Shown here: piece after piece, positions 33,106 through 41,916 of the stretch
How positions within the stretch are numbered: the stretch's first letter is position 1
Layout of the letters: each line of letters opens with the position of its first letter
Assembly: GCF_947495965.1 (NCBI RefSeq)
Contig: NZ_CANMBB010000001.1
Span: forward strand, 62,001 to 126,000
Origin: an uncultured Maribacter sp.
GTDB taxonomy: Bacteria; Bacteroidota; Bacteroidia; Flavobacteriales; Flavobacteriaceae
Direction: 5' to 3'
Length of the DNA: 64,000 bases
Made by a program: the position numbers and the translations under genes
Notes under the pieces: generated by a model
Database searches by the model: none
Told to the model about the DNA's origin: nothing
The model's input: the letters and a program-made list of their open reading frames with translations, nothing else

Positions 33106-35658
33106 TTATAATAAATCGGTATGGTAAATATATTCCGTTTTAGAATCTAGCTTGTATAAATGCTGTAAACGAACTCCTTTTTCAACTTTTTCAAAAGCTT
33201 TATATTCCAAGCCATCTTCATTATATTGCTCTATAGCAAAAGTAGTATCTGTTCTTATTAAAAAAACATAACTAGAAGGATTATTGTAAGATTGTCCTTT
33301 TATTTTTACTTTCCCAGCTACTAATTTACCTTTCTCAAATTCTGCTGTTCTTTCCACATTACCTTCATCATCATAACCAATAACTTTTCCTTCTAAACTT
33401 TCATTATGCAAATTATAAGTTAAGACCTTTTTATCGTTTAAATTATACTTAACAATCTCTTTATTTGTTTTGCTAGTATATGTTGTTATTATTTTTCCAT
33501 CCTTTTTAGTATCTATAGATTTGACTAAACTTCCATCAACGTATGTGTCTTCTTGATACGTATCTGAATAAGAATTATAATTAGTTACTTTTCCTTTATA
33601 TGGCTTACCATTTTTATAGGTCATTTTGCTTAGCACTTCATCCTCTTTATAATAAATAGCGTCTCCTTCTGGTTTTCCATTAACATAATTTACAGATGAC
33701 TTTTTAGAACCAGTAGTATTGTAGGTTACAAAAAGTCCGTCTTTTAAATCGTTCTTATAAGCACCTTTTTCTACCACATTAGCATTATAATCATACTTTT
33801 CGTAAACACCATTTTTCTTACCATCTTTTATAGTATACAAGACCCTATCTTTTGCATCAAAAGTAGTACCGTTATATAATTCCCCATTTTTAAAAGTAGC
33901 TTTAGCAATTAACTTTCCTTCTTTATCAAAAAATTTGGCATCTTTAGAACTATCTATATCTTTTATCAATACATATTCATAGCCTTTCTTATCATAATTA
34001 TAAACCCTTTCATAAGCTAGAGCGCTAATTAACTTTCCATTTTTTATTTCTTCTACTTCTTTTATTTGGTCAGATTCGTAGAAAAACTCATAACGTTTTC
34101 CCTCTTTCGTTTTAAAATTATAGCTACCAATCTCCTCTCCTTTTTCATTAAAATAAACTCCTAAGGCTGGTTTATAATTTTTAAAATCTGTATTATTTTG
34201 TGGCTTTCCATTACTATAAAATCTTATTTCTTTCTCTCTATTATAACCGCTAGAATCATACATCTCAATAGTTTTATAATAAGCATCATTATTCCCTTTT
34301 CTTAGCGTAGTGACTTTTATTATTCTTCCTGCTTTATATTCTTCTATTCTATCATAAACACCATTATAATAACTATACTTAACACCATCTTCTGGAGATC
34401 CGTAAGACCCACTTCTTATAGTTAAGGTTCCCAAAACCTTTCCTTCTTTATCATAATACGTTTTTAAATTATCTTTTGAGACCATGAATTTAATCTTAGT
34501 TTCTGGGTAGTATTTTATCTCTTCAATTAAATCTCCGTCTACATATGTTATTTTAGAATCTCTGTTATATTGTATTCCATTATAAGGTTTGTAATCTTTA
34601 TAACTTAATCTTGATTTTTCTTTCCCTTGTTCATCATAAAAAACATCTAGCAACTTAGTGCCATCTTTGTATGTAAAAAGGGATTTTATTTTACCATTCT
34701 TATACTTTTCTGTAGACTCAACAATTTTTCCTTCTTCATAAACAGTAATGTAAGAAAGCCAATCTTCTTCTTTTTTATCTTCCTTTTTTGTGTATGGATA
34801 ATTAGATTTAAAAGTATATTGCGTCCCATTTCTAGGGTTCAAATAAGAATTTGCCATACTATACGTTAAAGAACCTAATTCTTCTCCTTTAATAGTATAA
34901 TAAACTGTTTTGTAGTTTGGTTCCGAAATAAATTTTTCTCTTATATTTCCATTTTTATAATATACAGATTTACCTAGTACAGCTCCTCCTTTAGAATAAT
35001 ACTGTATACTAGATATAGAAAATGGATTGTAATTATAATACACCTCTATACCCGCTTTATTTCCGTTAGATAAATATTTAGACTCTCCTAAGAATATTCC
35101 ATTTTTATCATAATACTTTGTATATTTTTTTTTGTTATCCTTATCTAAATACTCTTCGTAACGCAACCCATTTAAATCTCCGTTATGATATGTTCTCTTA
35201 TAACCATCTTCAATTTCTTTAAAATAGATATAGTAGGAACTATAATTTAAATTTGTTTCTCCGCTTACATATGCGCCATTCTTATAGGTAGAAATTATCT
35301 TTTTATCTTGTATATAGCTTATATATTCTCCATCTAACTTATTATTCTTATAAGTGCCTTCTTGGTATGCTTTTCCATTTTCTTTATACCAAGTAATTTT
35401 ACCTACCCAAAAGTCTTTATCAACATATTTAGATAAACCATTCATTTGTAAAACACCAGACTTGTAATAATCTTTTACTCTAAAAAAGGCTCCTTCTGCT
35501 TTTACAGGTGGTCTGTAAAAGCTTGCATTTTCTTTTGTTGTTTTCTTCCATTTAGAATCATACCACAAAGTGTCTTGCTGGGCTAATAAATTAGTAGTGC
35601 TATATAATACTACAATTACAACTATTATTAATTGTTTTAAACTCTTTACTACCTTCAT
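33106..35658 (-). CDS. Long MORN/YwqK-type repeat protein, exported
   Basis: An 850-residue protein from ATG 35658 with signal peptide (basic start, hydrophobic core, NLLAQQ cleavage near residue 28). The mature chain is dominated by 20-25-residue repeats of the type YYKNGKxxxxTYKNGxxxG, for example YKENGKAYQEGTYKNNKLDGEY and later EKGAYKNDLKDGLFVTYN. This is the MORN_2/YwqK pattern, with more than 25 units by eye. Such repeats form extended beta-hairpin solenoids. In single-domain relatives annotated as YwqK antitoxins the antitoxin role is not demonstrated, and here an envelope structural or binding role is more plausible. No lipobox and no T9SS C-terminal domain are visible. Stand-alone gene. 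Confidence 0.75.
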   Translation of the reverse strand: MKVVKSLKQLIIVVIVVLYSTTNLLAQQDTLWYDSKWKKTTKENASFYRPPVKAEGAFFRVKDYYKSGVLQMNGLSKYVDKDFWVGKITWYKENGKAYQEGTYKNNKLDGEYISYIQDKKIISTYKNGAYVSGETNLNYSSYYIYFKEIEDGYKRTYHNGDLNGLRYEEYLDKDNKKKYTKYYDKNGIFLGESKYLSNGNKAGIEVYYNYNPFSISSIQYYSKGGAVLGKSVYYKNGNIREKFISEPNYKTVYYTIKGEELGSLTYSMANSYLNPRNGTQYTFKSNYPYTKKEDKKEEDWLSYITVYEEGKIVESTEKYKNGKIKSLFTYKDGTKLLDVFYDEQGKEKSRLSYKDYKPYNGIQYNRDSKITYVDGDLIEEIKYYPETKIKFMVSKDNLKTYYDKEGKVLGTLTIRSGSYGSPEDGVKYSYYNGVYDRIEEYKAGRIIKVTTLRKGNNDAYYKTIEMYDSSGYNREKEIRFYSNGKPQNNTDFKNYKPALGVYFNEKGEEIGSYNFKTKEGKRYEFFYESDQIKEVEEIKNGKLISALAYERVYNYDKKGYEYVLIKDIDSSKDAKFFDKEGKLIAKATFKNGELYNGTTFDAKDRVLYTIKDGKKNGVYEKYDYNANVVEKGAYKNDLKDGLFVTYNTTGSKKSSVNYVNGKPEGDAIYYKEDEVLSKMTYKNGKPYKGKVTNYNSYSDTYQEDTYVDGSLVKSIDTKKDGKIITTYTSKTNKEIVKYNLNDKKVLTYNLHNESLEGKVIGYDDEGNVERTAEFEKGKLVAGKVKIKGQSYNNPSSYVFLIRTDTTFAIEQYNEDGLEYKAFEKVEKGVRLQHLYKLDSKTEYIYHTDLL

Positions 35659-35860
35659 CTTGTAATTTATTTTTAACAAAAATATCCCTAAAAAAAACGC
35701 TAAGCATCCCTGTAAATTGGTATTTTTTAATAGTATAACTATAAAATAGTAGCTCTATTTTAAAGAAATGCAATTTTATTACTAAACCTACCGTTTTAAA
35801 AACCTAATAGCTGTAATTAAAAACCCTATTTACAGGGACTATTAAGTTATATATGCTAAA

Positions 35861-35868
35861 TACATTTG
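35861..35868 (+). promoter_or_regulatory. Candidate -7 element before the metzincin-like lipoprotein
   Basis: TACATTTG is a full match to TAnnTTTG and ends 17 bases before the ATG. No clear -33 TTG at standard distance. Confidence 0.4.
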
Positions 35869-35885
35869 AGCCCAAATAGAAAATT

Positions 35886-36881
35886 ATGAAAAAAATTATA
35901 ATCCCAATTTTTTCTTTACTAATCTTTTCATGTAGTAAAGATTCTACTAATGAATCTAATGATTTAGGTAATAACAATCCAGAATTTACAGCTAATCAAA
36001 GTTTTAGTATTGAAGAACATTCTGTTTTTGAAAGCAGTATTGGTACTATTAAAGCTACCGATAAAGATAATGATGCTTTAACCTATACCATACAATCTGA
36101 AGCCGATTTAATAATAAATGAAACCACCGGAGAAATTATCATAGGAGAGAATACCATTCTAGATTTTGAAACTACACCAAGTATTTCTGCCACTATCTCT
36201 GTTTTTGATGGTACTACTATTGTAGATGAAGACATTATTATAACTCTAGAAAATATAGAGGAATATGCTATTTTAACTACAGAGCAAAAAGAGCTTGTAG
36301 ATTACTTTAGATATTTAACCTTATGGGAAGACTCCAACGCACTAAGTTCTATTCAAAAATGGGGAGCCCCAATGAAAATTTTTCTAGACGGCACAATAAG
36401 TACAGACTACCGTGCAACCGTACAAAGTGTATTAGACCAATATAATGCTTTATTTAATTTAGGTGATTTTGCTATTACAATTGTAGATACCAAAACAGAA
36501 TCTAATGTACATTTATATTATGGAGATGCTGAAGAAATAGAAACCTTATGGCCAGATATGCATGAGATAATTGATGGTAAAACCTACGATGGTTACGCAA
36601 TAAGTTCTGGTACTGGTCTTGCTCTTAACAATTCTAGAATTTGGATATCTAGCCCAATAGAGTCTTTACTAAAACATGAGCTAGGTCATTCCCTAGGGCT
36701 TGGACACTCTAATAAATGTGATGAGGAAAAAAGCTTCTTATGCTCTACTATTAGCCCAAATAACAACTTTTTGGATGTTGAAAAAGAAATTATACGCTTT
36801 CTTTACCATGAAGACATGGTTCCAGGAACAACGGCAGAAGAGTTAAATAATGCTGTAGGTAATTTAATCTTATTAAATTAA
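35886..36881 (+). CDS. Lipoprotein with cadherin-like domain and metzincin-type zinc protease motif
   Basis: A 331-residue lipoprotein with lipobox IFS-C near residue 16. Residues about 30-128 resemble one cadherin/DUF-type beta-sandwich (SIEEHSVFESSIGTIKATDKDND, ILDFETTPSISATISVFDGT). The C-terminal half carries the extended zinc motif H264-E-L-G-H-S-L-G-L-G-H274, the HExxHxxGxxH signature of metzincins. In the place where a Met-turn would follow, the sequence reads FLCSTISPNNN, without Met. A pair of Cys (KCDEE and FLCST) brackets this loop and may form a disulphide. Likely a surface or periplasmic metalloprotease; substrate unknown. Confidence 0.7.
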   Translation: MKKIIIPIFSLLIFSCSKDSTNESNDLGNNNPEFTANQSFSIEEHSVFESSIGTIKATDKDNDALTYTIQSEADLIINETTGEIIIGENTILDFETTPSISATISVFDGTTIVDEDIIITLENIEEYAILTTEQKELVDYFRYLTLWEDSNALSSIQKWGAPMKIFLDGTISTDYRATVQSVLDQYNALFNLGDFAITIVDTKTESNVHLYYGDAEEIETLWPDMHEIIDGKTYDGYAISSGTGLALNNSRIWISSPIESLLKHELGHSLGLGHSNKCDEEKSFLCSTISPNNNFLDVEKEIIRFLYHEDMVPGTTAEELNNAVGNLILLN

Positions 36882-36983
36882 TACATCTTTTTATATTTAA
36901 ATAAAGCTAAAAAAGGTAGTTTCCTTTTACATATTTTACCATTCTAAATTTACACATCATTAACAACATTATGTATTTTTTAA

Positions 36984-37011
36984 TATATTGTAGAATAATA
37001 CATACAATATA
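36984..37011. promoter_or_regulatory. Inverted repeat upstream of the PAS histidine kinase
   Basis: TATATTGTA (36984-36992) and TACAATATA (37003-37011) are perfect 9-bp arms separated by 10 bases, 67 bases before the kinase start. This symmetric, AT-rich site could be a dimeric regulator's operator. The rest of the 196-base gap shows nothing I can name. Confidence 0.3.
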
Positions 37012-37077
37012 GCTAAGTTTTATTCTTACAAAGTTTTGCTATAACCCTACTAAAGTTTAACACTAAAACTAATAGTT

Positions 37078-39333
37078 TTGAAGAATAAAGAATTTGATAA
37101 TATCCAAATTTTAGAGCTATTAAAAAATGCTAATAAAGTAGCAAATATTGGTGTTTTTCTATTTAATACTAAAACCCAAAAAATTTATTGGAATAGTGTA
37201 TTAAAAGCAATGCATGAAGTACCTGAGGACTTTTCGCCTACATTAATTAATGTTTTTACCTTTATAAAAGAAAAAGAAGAGCAAGAAAAATTTAAAACAG
37301 CGCATACTAATGCTATAGAGCACCATAAATCGTTTAACCTAGTACATAAAATAAAAACCAAAGAATTTAATACTAAATACTTACAAGTTTTTGGCCAACC
37401 TGTTATTGAAAATGGCACCTGTATAAAAATTCATGGCACCGTATTAGACATTACAGAAAAAATACAATCTAAATTAAAATTAACAGAAACATACAAGCAT
37501 TTAAGTCTTTCTGAAAACAACACTCAAACAGGGTATTGGCGATGGGATTTGCAGAAAAATGAAGAATCTTGGTCTGATAATCTTTATAAAATATTTAATC
37601 TAAAAAAAGGAGGAAATTTAACTTACAAAACGTATTTTAAATATGTTCATCCAGATGATAAATATTATTTTAATACACAAATTGAAAAAGCCATTAATCC
37701 TAATTCTCTTTTATTTTTTACCCATCGTATCATTACAGAAAATGGTGTAACCAAAACAATTAATCTTAAAGGAGAGGTTACTATTAGTAATAATAAAATT
37801 ATATCCATTGTAGGCACAAGCCAAGATATAACTATAATAAGAGAAAAAGAAAAAGAACTATTACAAAGAAACCAACAATTGCGTATTTCAGAAAAAATGA
37901 CAATGACAGGTAATTGGCATTGGAGTACAAAAACAAATAAAGTAATATGGTCTGATAATTTATATAATATCTACGAACATGATAAAAATGAACCTGTAAA
38001 ATATGAAACCTATATAAATTATATTCACGAAGATGATAAAGACACTATAATTTCTAACCTAAAAGCTGGGATGCAAGATGGGAAATTTAGAGATGCGACC
38101 TATAGAATACGATTAAAAAATGGAAAAGTAAAAACACTTAAATCTGTTGGTAAGATAATTACAGATAGTAACGGTGAGGTTATAGAAATATTAGGCTCTT
38201 GCCAAGATGTAACAGAAAGCAAGAAAAAAGAAATAGAATTATTAGAAAAAAACCAACTTTTAACTTTTGTAGAGCAGCTAATTAAAATTGGATATTGGCG
38301 TTTAAAGGTTCCTAGCAGTAAATTTATATGGTCCGACAATTTGTACCGTATTTTTGATGTTAAAGTTGGAACCCCTATGAGTTTTAGTAAATTCCTATCC
38401 TTTTTACCTCCAGAGGATAAAGAATATTTAATAAATCAAAAAGAAAAATTTATTAATACCAAAGCAATAGAAAAATTTTATCATCGCGTAATTCATAAAA
38501 ATGGAGAAATAAGAACTATTGAAGTTGTTGGCACAGTTAAGACTAATAAAAATGGGGAAGTTGTAGAAATAATCGGTTCCAGTCAAGATATAACAGAACA
38601 AGTACAAGCGCAACAAGAAATTATTGAAATAAATACTAATCTCGAAAAATCTACAGCAGAATTAACCGCTAGAAATAAACAACTTGCAGAATTTAATCAT
38701 ATTACCTCTCACAATTTAAGAGCACCTGTAAGTAACTTAAATGCATTATTAGATCTTTGGAAAGGAGAAGGTAATGAGGATTTAAAAGAGGTTCTTTTTG
38801 AAAAATTTGAAATTGTAATTAACCACCTTACTGTTACATTAAATTCTTTAATCGAGTCTTTAAAAGTTACCAACAATATAGATGTAACTAAACAAGAACT
38901 TTTATTTGAAGAAACCTTAAAAAAAACAGAAGAAATTTTAGCTGCTGAAATTTTAAAAACAAATACTATAATAAATAAAGATTTTTCAAAAAAAACAGCA
39001 ATTTTGTACAATCAAATATATTTAGAAAGTATATTTTTAAATTTAATAAGTAATGCCATAAAATATAAGTCGCCAGACCGCACGCCTGAAATTGAAATAA
39101 AAACTAGTGTAAGTAATGGAAAAACTACTTTATCTATTAAAGACAACGGACTTGGTATAGATTTAAAAAGGCATGGTCATAAATTATTTGGGTTAAATAA
39201 GGTTTTTCATAGACATCCAGAAGCTATTGGTATTGGTCTATTTATTACAAAAACTCAAGTAGAAGCTATGGGTGGCCAAATTTATGCAGAGAGTGAAGTA
39301 AATGTTGGAACTACTTTTTATATAAATTTTTAA
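37078..39333 (+). CDS. Cytoplasmic PAS-domain sensor histidine kinase (four PAS units)
   Basis: A 751-residue kinase apparently starting at TTG 37078: an in-frame stop lies just upstream and the first in-frame ATG (residue 45) would cut into the first PAS domain. Four PAS/PAC units follow in tandem (about 18-125, 138-258, 268-385, 394-510), each with a W-x-L/I-Y-x-I/V-F core such as WSDNLYKIF and ending GTxQDIT-like. A coiled coil leads to the dimerisation helix with H545 in ITSHNLRAPVSNL. The HATPase domain has N-box NLISNAIKY, G1 IKDNGLGID and G2 GIGLFITKTQVEAMGG. No transmembrane segment or signal peptide is visible, so it senses a cytoplasmic cue. The response regulator follows after 14 bases. 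Confidence 0.88.
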   Translation: MKNKEFDNIQILELLKNANKVANIGVFLFNTKTQKIYWNSVLKAMHEVPEDFSPTLINVFTFIKEKEEQEKFKTAHTNAIEHHKSFNLVHKIKTKEFNTKYLQVFGQPVIENGTCIKIHGTVLDITEKIQSKLKLTETYKHLSLSENNTQTGYWRWDLQKNEESWSDNLYKIFNLKKGGNLTYKTYFKYVHPDDKYYFNTQIEKAINPNSLLFFTHRIITENGVTKTINLKGEVTISNNKIISIVGTSQDITIIREKEKELLQRNQQLRISEKMTMTGNWHWSTKTNKVIWSDNLYNIYEHDKNEPVKYETYINYIHEDDKDTIISNLKAGMQDGKFRDATYRIRLKNGKVKTLKSVGKIITDSNGEVIEILGSCQDVTESKKKEIELLEKNQLLTFVEQLIKIGYWRLKVPSSKFIWSDNLYRIFDVKVGTPMSFSKFLSFLPPEDKEYLINQKEKFINTKAIEKFYHRVIHKNGEIRTIEVVGTVKTNKNGEVVEIIGSSQDITEQVQAQQEIIEINTNLEKSTAELTARNKQLAEFNHITSHNLRAPVSNLNALLDLWKGEGNEDLKEVLFEKFEIVINHLTVTLNSLIESLKVTNNIDVTKQELLFEETLKKTEEILAAEILKTNTIINKDFSKKTAILYNQIYLESIFLNLISNAIKYKSPDRTPEIEIKTSVSNGKTTLSIKDNGLGIDLKRHGHKLFGLNKVFHRHPEAIGIGLFITKTQVEAMGGQIYAESEVNVGTTFYINF

Positions 39334-39347
39334 TAAAAAAATAAAAA

Positions 39348-39737
39348 ATGAAAGTTTGTATTATAGATGATGATGAAATTTATCAATACACCATGTCTCT
39401 AAATCTAAAATCTTTAGATTCCATTGGTGAAATTATAGTTTTTAATGATGGTTTAGAAGCTAATAATTTTATGCTAGATAATCTTAATAACCAAGAGGAA
39501 TTACCAGACATTATTTTTTTAGATATAAATATGCCGGTAATGGATGGTTTTCAATTTATGGAAGAATATGAAAAAATTAAGTCTAAGCTTACCAAAAATA
39601 TCATCATATACATGATATCCTCCTCTGTGGATCCCGTAGATATTGAAAAGGCAACACAAATAAATGATATTTCAGACTATTTAACAAAACCAATAAGACA
39701 ACAACAATTAATAGATATTTTAGAAAAGTTGGATTAA
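39348..39737 (+). CDS. Single-domain response regulator (CheY-like)
   Basis: A 129-residue receiver domain with nothing attached. The acidic pocket is IIDDDEIYQ, the phospho-acceptor is D59 in FLDINMPVMDGF, the Thr/Ser position is in MISSS and the conserved Lys in YLTKPIRQQQL. With no output domain, it probably works by protein interaction or as a phosphorelay shuttle. It follows the PAS kinase by 14 bases and is most likely its partner. This family of receivers with a GFQFMEEY helix is common in Bacteroidota next to PAS kinases. Confidence 0.9.
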   Translation: MKVCIIDDDEIYQYTMSLNLKSLDSIGEIIVFNDGLEANNFMLDNLNNQEELPDIIFLDINMPVMDGFQFMEEYEKIKSKLTKNIIIYMISSSVDPVDIEKATQINDISDYLTKPIRQQQLIDILEKLD

Positions 39738-39757
39738 AAAACACTCCAACAAAGAGG

Positions 39758-40108
39758 TTATTTTGCCATAAAAGCCAAATAACCTCCTTCTAAGTTTATC
39801 ACATTTTTATACCCCATATCTAGAAGTTTCTGCTGTGCTTTCGCACTACGCCCACCAGCTTTACAATAAACATAAATAGTTTCTTCTTTATCTAGAGATT
39901 TAACTTGCTCTTCAAAATTCTTATCAAACCAATTAATGTTTTTGGCATTTTCTAAATGACCTTCAGCATACTCTATTGGTGTTCTTACATCTATAAGTAT
40001 TGCATTATTCGTATTTTTTCGTGAAAATTCTGTGATATGTAATGCTTTATTTTGTGAACAAGAGAAAAATAAGAACAACAATGTAAAAGACAAGAAAAAT
40101 AATTTCAT
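39758..40108 (-). CDS. Rhodanese-like lipoprotein
   Basis: A 116-residue lipoprotein with lipobox FFS-C (Cys near residue 17) and a single rhodanese domain. The CH2-A-type stretch ILIDVRTPIEYAEGHLENAKNIN and the active-site loop YCKAGGRSAKAQ with its catalytic Cys are intact, and LEGGYLAF ends the domain. It should carry sulphur as a Cys-persulphide in the periplasm or at the outer membrane; the donor and acceptor are unknown. It is convergent with the response regulator and divergent from the sigma-factor gene. Confidence 0.88.
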   Translation of the reverse strand: MKLFFLSFTLLFLFFSCSQNKALHITEFSRKNTNNAILIDVRTPIEYAEGHLENAKNINWFDKNFEEQVKSLDKEETIYVYCKAGGRSAKAQQKLLDMGYKNVINLEGGYLAFMAK

Positions 40109-40163
40109 AATATTTAATTTGTTTGATAATAACTCAAAATTAACATATTAAATAAAAATCTTT

Positions 40164-40171
40164 TACTTTTG
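40164..40171 (+). promoter_or_regulatory. Candidate -7 element for the sigma-factor gene
   Basis: TACTTTTG matches TAnnTTTG fully and ends 18 bases before the ATG at 40190. No TTG occurs at the standard -33 distance, so it may be a weak or activated promoter. Confidence 0.45.
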
Positions 40172-40189
40172 GCATTAATAAATAATAGA

Positions 40190-40744
40190 ATGGCTCCGCA
40201 TCAACTAAATCCAAATATCTGGGTAGATCAATACGCAGATTATCTTTTTAATTACGCAGTTACTAGGGTTAGTGATGCAGAAATTGCAAAAGATTTAGTA
40301 CAAGAAACTTTTTTTGCAGGATTAAAATCTGCTAAAAATTATAAAGGAGATGCGGCAGAGCGTACATGGTTAATAGCTATTCTTAAAAGAAAAGTAATAG
40401 ATCATTACAGAAAAATAAACTCTAAAAAAGGAAAGGCAGAAGTTCGTATGAACTATAGTGCTAATAGTGATTCTGATGGAGATTGGTTAGAAGAACAAGT
40501 AGCAGACCCTTTTAGTACTATAAATAATAATGCTTTGGAGAATGAAGAATTGGGTGAAGCCATACAATTATGTATTTCTAAATTACCCAAAAAACAATCT
40601 AAAGTTTTTGTTATGAAAACAGTTCAGGGTATAGATACTGAAGATATTTGTAATGCATTAGGAATTAATCCGTCTAACTTGTGGGTTATGATTCATAGAG
40701 CTAGAACTGCTCTCATGGATTGTTTAAATAAAAATTGGTTTTAA
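40190..40744 (+). CDS. ECF-type RNA polymerase sigma factor
   Basis: A 184-residue sigma-70 family protein; I start it at ATG 40190 (MAPHQLNPNIW), since the longer frame begins with TTG inside the likely promoter. Region 2 is visible as YADYLFNYAVTRVSDAEIAKDLVQETFFAGLKS and AERTWLIAILKRKVIDHYRK, and region 4 as LPKKQSKVFVMKTVQGIDTEDICNALGINPSNLWVMIHRARTALM, each interrupted here. The very short gap (3 bases) to a 75-residue Cys-containing protein suggests that this is its regulator. The WVMIHRAR helix-turn-helix is typical of a conserved flavobacterial ECF group. Target genes unknown. Confidence 0.88.
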   Translation: MAPHQLNPNIWVDQYADYLFNYAVTRVSDAEIAKDLVQETFFAGLKSAKNYKGDAAERTWLIAILKRKVIDHYRKINSKKGKAEVRMNYSANSDSDGDWLEEQVADPFSTINNNALENEELGEAIQLCISKLPKKQSKVFVMKTVQGIDTEDICNALGINPSNLWVMIHRARTALMDCLNKNWF

Positions 40745-40747
40745 AGT

Positions 40748-40975
40748 ATGATTTCTTGTGATAAGGCAGCATTAATTTGCAACAAAGCTCAGTATAATGA
40801 GGCTTCTTTAATGGAGAAAATAAAATTAAAATTCCATCTTTTTGTGTGTAAGGCTTGTTCTAAACACAGTAAAAAAAATGCAGAATTAACATCGCTTTGT
40901 AATAAAGCTAACCTTCATATTTTGTCTGATAGTGACAAAATAGCTATGAAAAATAAATTAGAGGGGAAAAAATAA
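40748..40975 (+). CDS. Small Cys-containing protein, candidate anti-sigma or zinc-finger partner
   Basis: A 75-residue soluble protein starting MISCDKAALICNKAQYNEASLMEKIKL with later FVCKACSKHSKK and SLCNKA. Five Cys, including a CxxC followed by SxH (C-K-A-C-x-x-H), resemble the zinc-binding ZAS/zf-HC2 core of anti-sigma factors, although no transmembrane segment follows. It begins 3 bases after the sigma-factor stop. I believe relatives are sometimes labelled glycine dehydrogenase in databases, probably by spill-over from neighbouring gcvP; nothing in this protein supports that. Its 3' end overlaps the convergent UbiA-like gene by 18 bases. Confidence 0.6.
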   Translation: MISCDKAALICNKAQYNEASLMEKIKLKFHLFVCKACSKHSKKNAELTSLCNKANLHILSDSDKIAMKNKLEGKK

Positions 40976-41776
40976 AAATAATATATACCAAAATATTGGA
41001 ATGCTTTCTACCCAAAAAGAAGCAAAATATTTATTCTGATTTCTTTTGGTTACATACATTAAAATTCCCAACGTTAAAAACAAAATACCTTTTGATAAAA
41101 TATCTATTGTTGTAATAGTGTCTTTTACATAAATTAATAAAAAGAAAACTAGCACTCCAAAAGCTCCTATTATTTTACTTTTTGTAACTCCGTATCGTTG
41201 CGGTAATGTTTTAAGTTCTGGAGAATCATACTTTAAATCTCGTATTTCAAAAGGAATAAGAAGAATTAAAACTAAAATAAAACGCTGTATTGTTTCTACC
41301 CAAACATCCCAAGTTAATGGCAAATCTATATTTAAAACAGGAATAATAACTGTTATTCCCGCCCAAACCATAGCTACAGATATAATTTTAAATCCGCCAA
41401 AATCTCTAAACTTTTTTATGTGTGGTAAAACAGGAATAGCATACAAACCTGTTAAAGCAAGTAAAACTAATAAACCTAAAATGGTTTTATACTGCAGGTA
41501 AAAAATAGTATATATACAAATAGCTAGAGCTATAAAGCTAAACAACTGAATGTTTTTGTGGTATTTATTTGCAACTAAAATGTATTTCTTAGCCTCTACC
41601 CCATATTTTATAAAATTATATCCACAAATAGTACTAAAAAAGACAAAGGACAGTAAATGATTATCAATTTTTATAGAAAACAATAAGCCCGTTGCTAAAA
41701 GTAAAGAAACTACTGCTAAAGCAACATGAATACTAGCATCTAAGTAAAAATTAAAAAGAGATTTTAATACCTTCAT
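40958..41776 (-). CDS. UbiA-superfamily-like membrane protein with one degenerate Asp motif
   Basis: A 272-residue protein with about eight transmembrane helices. The second aspartate-rich motif of UbiA prenyltransferases is recognisable as FEIRDLKYDSPELKTLPQRYG (R-D-x3-D), and the surrounding loop matches. At the first motif, where N-D-x2-D-x3-D is expected, the sequence reads GYNFIKYGVEAKK: the Asn remains but the Asp residues are lost. Catalysis of prenyl transfer by the usual two-metal mechanism is therefore doubtful. It is convergent with the sigma factor operon (18-base overlap) and divergent from gcvP. No substrate can be suggested. Confidence 0.65.
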   Translation of the reverse strand: MKVLKSLFNFYLDASIHVALAVVSLLLATGLLFSIKIDNHLLSFVFFSTICGYNFIKYGVEAKKYILVANKYHKNIQLFSFIALAICIYTIFYLQYKTILGLLVLLALTGLYAIPVLPHIKKFRDFGGFKIISVAMVWAGITVIIPVLNIDLPLTWDVWVETIQRFILVLILLIPFEIRDLKYDSPELKTLPQRYGVTKSKIIGAFGVLVFFLLIYVKDTITTIDILSKGILFLTLGILMYVTKRNQNKYFASFWVESIPIFWYILFLFFPL

Positions 41777-41916
41777 TTAACAAAAATAGCTAAACTGTTT
41801 ATAACCTTAGTTTTTGGTTAAAAACTTTAGTATTCTTCCTTTACCGAGTCCTAAAATTCCATAAATAATTTCCTTATTTTGCAAAACTATTTAAAGTAAA
41901 AAAACTAATTCAGAAT

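Noticed and set aside
40748-40975. Glycine dehydrogenase fragment
   Set aside because: The sequence shows no similarity to P-protein. The full gcvP starts about 0.9 kb further on and is intact.
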